A stretch of DNA of 5,152 bases, from positions 1 through 5,152 of the forward strand of contig CAKUYM010000315.1 in NCBI GenBank assembly GCA_934716785.1. The letters run 5' to 3'. The notes under the pieces are model-generated. The model saw nothing but the letters and a program-made list of their open reading frames with translations, was not told the origin of the DNA and made no database searches. Positions 1-5,152 of the stretch are shown one piece after another (position 1 is the stretch's first letter; each line of letters begins with the position of its first letter). The translations under genes and the position numbers were made by a program. This DNA is from an uncultured Bacteroides sp. GTDB lineage: Bacteria; Bacteroidota; Bacteroidia; Bacteroidales; Bacteroidaceae.

Positions 1-323
1 GGGATACGACGATAATGATGAAGAATCAGGTTATTGAATTGAAGGAGCAAGTTATCGAGCAGAAGGAGCAAGTCATTGAAGAAAAAAGACAAGAAATTGA
101 GCAGAAGGAGCAGGTTATCGAATTGAAGGAGCAAGTTATCGAACAAAACATGTTGGTTATCGAGCAGAAGGATCAAGTTATCGAGCAGAAGGACCAACTG
201 ATTCGCTCAATGGTAAAAATGCTCTACTGCAATGGAGTATCAATTGAGGAAATATCTCGGCAATTGTCAATACCCTTGGAACAAATCAAGCAATATATAG
301 AGACTCATAATACTATTATTTAA
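1..323 (+). CDS. C-terminal part of a probable Rpn-family (PD-(D/E)XK transposase-like) nuclease, cut by the left window edge
   Basis: The frame is open to the left edge (codons from position 3 read D-T-T-I before the first Met at 15), so this is probably the end of a longer protein; it stops with TAA at 321-323. Counting from the Met at 15, residues 5-60 are eight consecutive 7-residue repeats of the type QVIEQKE, with a ninth degenerate one (QLIRSMV). They should form a long charged helix or coiled coil. Residues 66-97 (MLYCNGVSIEEISRQLSIP and following) look like the small helix-turn-helix-like tail, roughly 'NG-hSIEEIs-h-sIplEqIk', that ends many Rpn/YhgA-like nucleases in Bacteroidetes. 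Rpn proteins cleave DNA through an N-terminal PD-(D/E)XK domain, which is not visible, so the family call rests on the tail alone. The alternative is a small free-standing coiled-coil protein starting at 15 or 18. The next gene follows on the same strand after a 79-bp gap to its likely start. Confidence 0.55.
   Translation, partial: DTTIMMKNQVIELKEQVIEQKEQVIEEKRQEIEQKEQVIELKEQVIEQNMLVIEQKDQVIEQKDQLIRSMVKMLYCNGVSIEEISRQLSIPLEQIKQYIETHNTII
27..194 (+). repeat. Eight tandem 21-bp units encoding 7-residue repeats
   Basis: Units begin at 27, 48, 69, 90, 111, 132, 153 and 174, all in frame. The commonest form is caagttatcgagcagaagga plus one base. Units 1 and 5 differ at one base, and so do units 2 and 8, while units 3 and 6 are more diverged. 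A ninth copy (195-215) is recognisable only at its start. Near-identical but non-adjacent units suggest growth and loss by slippage or unequal recombination. At the protein level each unit places an adjacent Val-Ile pair among Gln, Glu and Lys, giving a 7-residue periodic hydrophobic stripe. Confidence 0.93.
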
Positions 324-353
324 GTTTCATAGGTTCAGCTTTATTGACAGTTG

Positions 354-367
354 GCATAAGGCTATGC
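354..367. repeat. Short perfect inverted repeat GCATA-AGGC-TATGC ahead of the sigma factor gene
   Basis: Five-base arms at 354-358 and 363-367 flank a four-base loop. The right arm contains the ATG at 364, the first possible start of the sigma gene. It could be a small operator or an RNA hairpin, but arms this short often arise by chance. No Bacteroides-type promoter (TTG about 20 bases before TAnnTTTG) is convincing in 324-402. A TTGACA at 344-349 and a TATAAA at 372-377 are 22 bases apart, too far for a standard pair. Confidence 0.25.
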
Positions 368-402
368 GGCATATAAACGGTACACTACAAGTTATTCTAC
401 AT

Positions 403-948
403 ATGGATGAAAGAGAGATTTTAGCAGCAGTAAAGGCCGGAAATACGGTGGCTTTTAAGTATTTGTATGATCGTTATTGGCTCAAGGTCTATAACTTTGC
501 TTGCCTTTATATAATGTCATCTTCTGATGTGTCTGAAGTTGTGCAGGATGTCTTTGTCAAAGTTTGGGAATCAAGAGATCTGTTTGATAATGAGAGAAAC
601 TTTGATGGTCTCCTTTTTGTTGCTACTCGCAATATTATTTTCAATTACTCACGTAGGCATTTCAATGAGTTGAATTTCAGAATGACAGCTCTGAGAGGGA
701 TTGAACATTCTTATAATATGGAAGACGAACTGATAGCGGCTGATTTGGAAAATCATATTAATAATTTGATTAGCCAGCTTCCACCTCAAAGACAGCATAT
801 CTTTCGTTTGAGTAGGGAACAACATTTGAATAATAGAGAAATAGCAGAGTTATGTGCCATTTCGGAGAAAGCAGTAGAACGTCAGCTCACATTCGCCTTG
901 AAGTTTCTTAAGGATAATCTGCCTTTGTTTATTGTGTTTATGGGGTAG
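403..948 (+). CDS. ECF-type RNA polymerase sigma-70 factor, Bacteroidetes type
   Basis: This 181-residue protein would direct RNA polymerase to a small set of promoters. Region 2 spans about residues 17-86: AFKYLYDRY at 17-25, the core-binding helix VVQDVFVKVWE at 46-56, and ATRNIIFNYSRR at 74-85, where the -10 element is read. Region 4 spans about 121-170: LPPQRQHIFRLSREQHLNNR, then IAELCAISEKAVERQL, the helix-turn-helix that reads the -35 element. The spacing and the 'IsekaVErqLtfALkfLk' ending fit the expanded Bacteroidetes ECF family, and the length is normal. I prefer the ATG at 403 because the family usually begins just before the first helix (here MDEREILAAV). The in-frame ATG at 364 adds 13 residues of no family character. 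Neither start has a clear Shine-Dalgarno, which is usual in Bacteroidetes. Such genes are often followed by a FecR-like anti-sigma and SusC/SusD genes; here none follows, and the gene ends 7 bases from a convergent gene. Regulon unknown. Confidence 0.9.
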   Translation: MDEREILAAVKAGNTVAFKYLYDRYWLKVYNFACLYIMSSSDVSEVVQDVFVKVWESRDLFDNERNFDGLLFVATRNIIFNYSRRHFNELNFRMTALRGIEHSYNMEDELIAADLENHINNLISQLPPQRQHIFRLSREQHLNNREIAELCAISEKAVERQLTFALKFLKDNLPLFIVFMG

Positions 949-955
949 ATAGTAC

Positions 956-3900
956 TTACTTTTGTAAAGAAAGGAGTAGGTCTGCTAACAGGACGGCTGT
1001 TTCCGGTTCTTCTTTGGGTGCGTCTTTGGGTTTCCATGCCACAATGAACCGCACAGATGCGGATTTCACCTTATAACCTTTCTCTTCCCATTCTGATAAT
1101 GCATTTTCCATTTTTTGCGATAACTTAGCTACAGGCTTATTGGTTAGCGAACTGTATAGAATTAAATTATTGTAGAGCAGAGAATCTCCGCTTCTTAGTG
1201 CCAGAACATCCTGTTTACGCTCTTTGAAAAATCCTAAGAAGACATCTTTGTGAGAGAGTTGCAGGACAATCTCTTCGGGCATGGCATATTGCTGCCGGTC
1301 GATAAAATACCTGTCTGTACTTAAACGGTTGAAACAATCTCCGTTTGTATGTACGAACAATCGGTTTTTGGCACGGGTTATTCCGACATAGTACCGACGC
1401 ATCAAGTGGTCGTCTTTCTGATAACCGTCAGATATGAGTATATATACGTTGTCGAACTCTCTGCCTTTGGCTTTATGGATGGTCGATACCACAACATCCG
1501 TTCCTGAGACATCGCAAAAGTCTTCCACCGAGGACTCAAATGCAAATTCTTTGAAGTCACTGAGGTATTTGGCTTTGTTGGTTTGCTCGAATTGTTCTAT
1601 GCAGTGCTTCAAATACGTCAAACTCAAGCTCCTGTCATAAACGGAAAAGGTGGCACGCTTGGCTTCCTCCCATAATTCTTCCGGAATGAGAGGGGTTTGC
1701 ACTCGTTTGTTTATATACTTCAAGAAGAATCTCATTTCTGCCATGTTCCAGAAACGTAACCCATCCATTGATTGTATCAATTTACAGTTTATATCATGCT
1801 TCCGTAAAAGTGCTATCAGGATTACTGCCTCTTCGTTTGTTTGGGTGAGAACACATGAAGTGCCTTGACCTCTGTGAAGTAGTAAATTTTCGACGAGTGG
1901 CTGATACATATATTTTGATTGATGGCGGGTCACTTCAACCCAACCGTCTTCTTCTCTCATAGAAATGATAGGTGTGCTTTTTATTCTTTTGTTGATGTTC
2001 CTTAGGAATTCGTTGGCAAATTTCACCGGATGGCGTGCACTGCGATAATTCTCGGTCATCTCGATGAATCTGCTTCCGTATTCTTGCGTCAACCGATACA
2101 TATAGCCGGAATCAGAACCGCGGAATTCATATATATTTTGGTCATCGTCTCCCACCGCTATTACGCGCATTTCCTCATTGTTGGTCATAAGTGCCTTTAC
2201 GAGTGCATATTCTTCGTTGCTCATATCCTGAGCTTCATCTATGACGAGTACCGTCTTGCCGATTTTACTGGGTTCTACTTCTCCTTTGGCAATCATATCG
2301 GCAGCTTGGGCAACTACATCCTTGGCGTCTTCAAGGTTTCCGATCCGGCCTAAAAGGTCGAAACAGTAGGAATGGAATGTTTTTATTTCGACAAAGTGGG
2401 CTGCATTGCCTATAAGTTCCATGAGTCGCTGCTTGAATTCGGTAGCTGCTGCTCTTGAGAAAGTCAGCATCAGGAGTTGCTCATGCTTTACATCTTCGAG
2501 CAGGAGAAGTGATGCGAGCTTGTGGACTAATACCCGTGTCTTTCCGCTACCCGGACCGGCGGCGACAACAATGCAGCGTGACTCCTTGTCGGAAATGATT
2601 TCCATTTGCCGCTTTGACAACTGCCCGAACAGTTGCTTGTATTTTTGAGGTGTCAAGTTGCGTTGTATCTCTCCGACTCTTTCTCCTTTGAAGTATTTGG
2701 TGACAAACTTCTTGTAGTCCATTTGAAAATAGTCTTGGACGTATTGTAGCGCTGCGTTGTAATCTTTCACCATTAAATTGGCATATTCGCCGACAATGTG
2801 TACTTGTTGAATCTTTTGCTTATAGAATTCATTAAGCATTCGGTAGTCATCTTGTTTGTATCTTGATTTGTTGTCTTTTATTCTTTGGATGCTCATGGCG
2901 TTGTAAAGAACCAGAAAACCGCCGTCGAGCTTTAGCGCACCGATTTTCGACAAATACAAAAGTGCCTCTTCTACATCTTCCAATTGTATGTCTTCAGGCT
3001 CTCCGAAAAGAGATTGAGTATTTGACTTTATCTGATTGAGAAGCTCTACTATGGAGAACTGAACGGCATTGTTCTGTGAGTCTTCCTTTTTTATATCCGC
3101 AACAGATTTATATAACCATTCTATGGTGAAGCGACTTATCTCCAATCGTTTCTCAAAGCGTTTGATGGTCACTTCCATGTCGGCCTGCCGGGTTATCTCC
3201 ATATTACGGGCCGCATCCTCTTTCTTACGGATGTAGTCCTTGACGGTGAGAAAGTAGAGTAGCGTGCGAATGTCTTTTTCCTTGGATGTACCTATTCCGT
3301 CATTCATGGCATTCTCATTGAGCTGCTTGTATGATATTCGCAAGGTTTCGTCAGAAATATGCTTGAGAATATATAGCTCAAGTTTGGCAAATTGTTCAAG
3401 GAGCATTCGCGATCTCCGTTCCGAGTCACCGGAATCCATCAGATAGGCGGATATATCTTTACTGTCTGCCAATATACCTTCCTGCCGCATTCGTTCTACC
3501 ACGGATATGACTTCTTTTTTACTTATCCCTAATATATCCGCCAGATAATCGATGCGTGATTCCGCTTCAGAATTCTGGGCTTTGGTAATCTGTTTTTGCG
3601 ATATCAATGATTTAATGATCCGGACTGCCTTTTCTATCTCGTCACTGCCAAAGAGTACTGACGCTGATATGCGCATTCGGGCTTCATCCACATTCTTTAC
3701 TGTGATGCCGGTGGCATATACATGAGGAACGTTGTTGCCTCTTACTAAGTACCCGCTTTGTTCTAAAGTGGCCAATGCAGTCCGTACACGAGTTTCAATA
3801 TCAGGTACCGAATCATCCCAACCAGCTTTTCTGGCTATTTCCAATGCGGAACAGCTGACTTTCATGCGTTGTTTGGTAAGGTCTTTTACGGCTTTCCATA

Positions 3901-5152
3901 TTTGTTGTATCTCACTGATACTTAGCTTGGTCTGATTTAGAAGAATGAAGTGCTTGTCCAAATCATTGTCGCTATAAAGCACATAGCATCGTGCGCTGAG
4001 GCTTGGGTCGCGACCGGCTCTGCCTGCTTCCTGAACGTAGTTCTCCAATGAATCGGAAATGTCATAATGTATCACAAGACCGACATCTTTTTTGTCGACT
4101 CCCATACCAAAAGCGGACGTAGCCACGATGATGCCTACTTGATCGGTCATGAATGCGTCCTGATTGGCAATCTTTTCATCGGCTTCCATCTTGCCATTGA
4201 ATGGCAATGCTTTATAACCGTCACGAGTCAGTTTGCTTGCCAGTTCTTTAGTTCGCTTCGTGCGCGATACGTAGATGATTGTCGGGCACTTGGCTTCAGC
4301 CACAAGTTCCCTTAATTTTAAATACTTGTCGTTGTCACTGTCAGAATGTATAACGGAATAATGTAGATTGGTTCTTGAGGCTGTTGAGGCAAATAATGCC
4401 AAGTCTAAGTTCAATGTTTGCTTGAAATAGTCGCAAATGTCCTGTATCACTTTCTGTTTTGCCGTAGCAGTAAAGCAAGACACCGGTATCGGGTCCTTAC
4501 ATTTTTTCTTCTGTTGATATTCCCGGATGAATTTGCCGATATAAAGATAGTCGACTCTGAAGTCCTGTCCCCATGAAGAGAAACAATGTGCTTCGTCTAT
4601 CACGAATCTCACGATGTGGCGTGCCATCAATATTTTCTCGACGGTTTTGGAACGAAGCATCTCGGGAGCTATATATAGAAGAGAGGCTTCTCCTTCCTGC
4701 ACTCTTTGTATTGACAGCGCTCTTGTGATAGGATCTAACATTCCGTTGATGGTTACAGCATCAGTGATACCTCTGTCGGCGAGGTTGTCTACCTGGTCTT
4801 TCATCAGCGACTGCAGAGGTGAAATGACGACCGTAAGTCCGTGCACGGTACGTCCTGCCATAAGTGCCGGCAGCTGGAACGTGAGTGATTTTCCACCGCC
4901 GGTAGGAAATATAGCCAACAGTGATTTGCCTGCCACGGCAGCCCGGGCGGCTTGTTCTTGCAGTGGTTCGCCTTCGTATGTACGGAACTGTTCGTATCCG
5001 AAAAATGTTTTTAAATTATAGAGCACATCCAGCTGGCTGTTGCAATAGGCGCAACCTTCACGACAGCCGGTGTGGCGCAGAAGATTTACGATATATTCAA
5101 CTTCCGGGTAATTATGAAGTACCCATCCGGGGGTAATGGAGCGGTAATCAGT
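956..5152 (-). CDS. RecQ-UvrD fusion: multidomain ATP-dependent DNA helicase, N-terminus beyond the right window edge
   Basis: Visible length is 1398 residues, ending at TAA (956-958). Numbering starts at the GTG at 5024-5026, but 42 further open codons reach the edge without a stop or an ATG, so that GTG is probably internal. RecQ-type SF2 motor, about 8-345: motif 0 (FFGYEQFR), Walker A PTGGGKS (41-47, Lys46), DEAH (144-147), RecQ aromatic loop (CFSSWGQDFR), FTATA (185-189), SAFGMGVDK, and motif VI QEAGRAGRD (332-340). The RecQ zinc-binding cysteine set is absent after motif VI. The middle, about 390-710, has winged-helix-like stretches. UvrD-type SF1 motor, about 800-1225: LSKRQ (Gln807), Walker A AGPGSGKT (823-830), TFSRAAATEF, DEAQD (930-934), GDDDQNIYEFRG, ENYRS, HKAKGREFD (1184-1192), and YYVGITRAK. 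All catalytic residues are present in both motors, so both should hydrolyse ATP and move 3'-5' on DNA. Residues 1250-1356 are an unassigned domain. Relatives, from memory, carry an N-terminal DnaQ-like exonuclease. Role inferred: repair, recombination or defence. Confidence 0.95.
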   Translation of the reverse strand, partial: TDYRSITPGWVLHNYPEVEYIVNLLRHTGCREGCAYCNSQLDVLYNLKTFFGYEQFRTYEGEPLQEQAARAAVAGKSLLAIFPTGGGKSLTFQLPALMAGRTVHGLTVVISPLQSLMKDQVDNLADRGITDAVTINGMLDPITRALSIQRVQEGEASLLYIAPEMLRSKTVEKILMARHIVRFVIDEAHCFSSWGQDFRVDYLYIGKFIREYQQKKKCKDPIPVSCFTATAKQKVIQDICDYFKQTLNLDLALFASTASRTNLHYSVIHSDSDNDKYLKLRELVAEAKCPTIIYVSRTKRTKELASKLTRDGYKALPFNGKMEADEKIANQDAFMTDQVGIIVATSAFGMGVDKKDVGLVIHYDISDSLENYVQEAGRAGRDPSLSARCYVLYSDNDLDKHFILLNQTKLSISEIQQIWKAVKDLTKQRMKVSCSALEIARKAGWDDSVPDIETRVRTALATLEQSGYLVRGNNVPHVYATGITVKNVDEARMRISASVLFGSDEIEKAVRIIKSLISQKQITKAQNSEAESRIDYLADILGISKKEVISVVERMRQEGILADSKDISAYLMDSGDSERRSRMLLEQFAKLELYILKHISDETLRISYKQLNENAMNDGIGTSKEKDIRTLLYFLTVKDYIRKKEDAARNMEITRQADMEVTIKRFEKRLEISRFTIEWLYKSVADIKKEDSQNNAVQFSIVELLNQIKSNTQSLFGEPEDIQLEDVEEALLYLSKIGALKLDGGFLVLYNAMSIQRIKDNKSRYKQDDYRMLNEFYKQKIQQVHIVGEYANLMVKDYNAALQYVQDYFQMDYKKFVTKYFKGERVGEIQRNLTPQKYKQLFGQLSKRQMEIISDKESRCIVVAAGPGSGKTRVLVHKLASLLLLEDVKHEQLLMLTFSRAAATEFKQRLMELIGNAAHFVEIKTFHSYCFDLLGRIGNLEDAKDVVAQAADMIAKGEVEPSKIGKTVLVIDEAQDMSNEEYALVKALMTNNEEMRVIAVGDDDQNIYEFRGSDSGYMYRLTQEYGSRFIEMTENYRSARHPVKFANEFLRNINKRIKSTPIISMREEDGWVEVTRHQSKYMYQPLVENLLLHRGQGTSCVLTQTNEEAVILIALLRKHDINCKLIQSMDGLRFWNMAEMRFFLKYINKRVQTPLIPEELWEEAKRATFSVYDRSLSLTYLKHCIEQFEQTNKAKYLSDFKEFAFESSVEDFCDVSGTDVVVSTIHKAKGREFDNVYILISDGYQKDDHLMRRYYVGITRAKNRLFVHTNGDCFNRLSTDRYFIDRQQYAMPEEIVLQLSHKDVFLGFFKERKQDVLALRSGDSLLYNNLILYSSLTNKPVAKLSQKMENALSEWEEKGYKVKSASVRFIVAWKPKDAPKEEPETAVLLADLLLSLQK
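5042..5074 (-). other. Possible metal-binding motif H-x2-C-x3-C-x2-C just before the RecQ motor
   Basis: Reading the minus strand upstream of the GTG at 5026, the protein reads HTGCREGCAYCNSQLDV. This gives His (5072-5074) and three Cys (5063-5065, 5051-5053, 5042-5044), about fourteen residues before the RecQ motif 0. The four residues could bind Zn(II), or the three cysteines a cluster. The motif lies in sequence that any annotation starting at 5026 would drop. Its C-x3-C-x2-C spacing matches the radical-SAM signature, but nothing else here supports a radical-SAM enzyme. Metal binding is inference. Confidence 0.5.

Noticed and set aside
27..194. CRISPR array
   Set aside because: The units are contiguous 21-bp in-frame coding repeats with no spacers.
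344..377. TTGACA / TATAAA promoter pair before the sigma gene
   Set aside because: The 22-base spacer is too long for the standard pair, and the Bacteroides -7 consensus TAnnTTTG is not present.
956..967. Bidirectional terminator hairpin at the convergent junction
   Set aside because: The stem is only 4 bases (5 with a bulge) and A/T-rich, too weak to call.
2030..2353. Plus-strand open frame of 107 codons, hydrophobic in places
   Set aside because: It is antisense to the UvrD core (the DEAQD and GDDDQNIYEF region), and its apparent hydrophobicity follows from the complementary codons.
4614..5021. Plus-strand open frame of 135 codons opposite the RecQ motor
   Set aside because: It lies antisense to the strongly conserved RecQ motifs, including Walker A, and its translation has no family character. 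It is a shadow of the helicase gene.
5024..5026. GTG as the true start of the helicase
   Set aside because: The frame continues upstream to the window edge with protein-like sequence and a cysteine cluster, so this Val is probably internal.
5042..5074. C-x3-C-x2-C read as a radical-SAM active site
   Set aside because: There is no sign of the surrounding radical-SAM barrel, and the sequence runs directly into RecQ motif 0; a structural metal site is more likely.

Overview
The window most likely comes from a gut-type Bacteroidales genome (Bacteroides or a relative). The evidence is a short ECF sigma factor of the kind greatly expanded in Bacteroidetes, no Shine-Dalgarno-like sequence before its likely start, moderate to low G+C, and a giant RecQ-UvrD fusion helicase that I associate with Bacteroidetes. 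The genus cannot be fixed from the sequence.

Layout. Positions 1-323 (+) hold the 3' end of a gene cut by the left edge. Its product ends in eight 7-residue repeats (21-bp DNA units) followed by a small helix-turn-helix-like tail. This tail resembles the C-termini of Rpn / PD-(D/E)XK 'transposase-like' nucleases, but the nuclease domain lies outside the window. Positions 324-402 are a short gap with no convincing promoter. Positions 403-948 (+; a longer reading could start at 364) encode an ECF sigma factor with clear regions 2 and 4 but no anti-sigma gene after it. Seven bases separate its stop from the stop of a convergent gene that fills the rest of the window, 956-5152 (-). That gene encodes a two-motor helicase: a complete RecQ-type SF2 core, a long middle region with winged-helix-like segments, a complete UvrD-type SF1 core, and an unassigned C-terminal domain.

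The helicase gene is incomplete. The GTG at 5026 looks like a start only in isolation: the frame stays open for 42 more codons to the right edge and carries a His/Cys cluster (H-x2-C-x3-C-x2-C) just before the RecQ core. From memory, full-length relatives carry a DnaQ-like 3'-5' exonuclease at the missing N-terminus; this cannot be seen here.

How the parts may work together: the helicase is a self-contained DNA-processing machine for repair, recombination or possibly defence. The Rpn-like gene could be a DNA-cleaving antiphage or recombination factor. The sigma factor's targets are unknown. Nothing in the sequence shows that the three genes form one system; the two left genes share a strand, and the helicase faces them.
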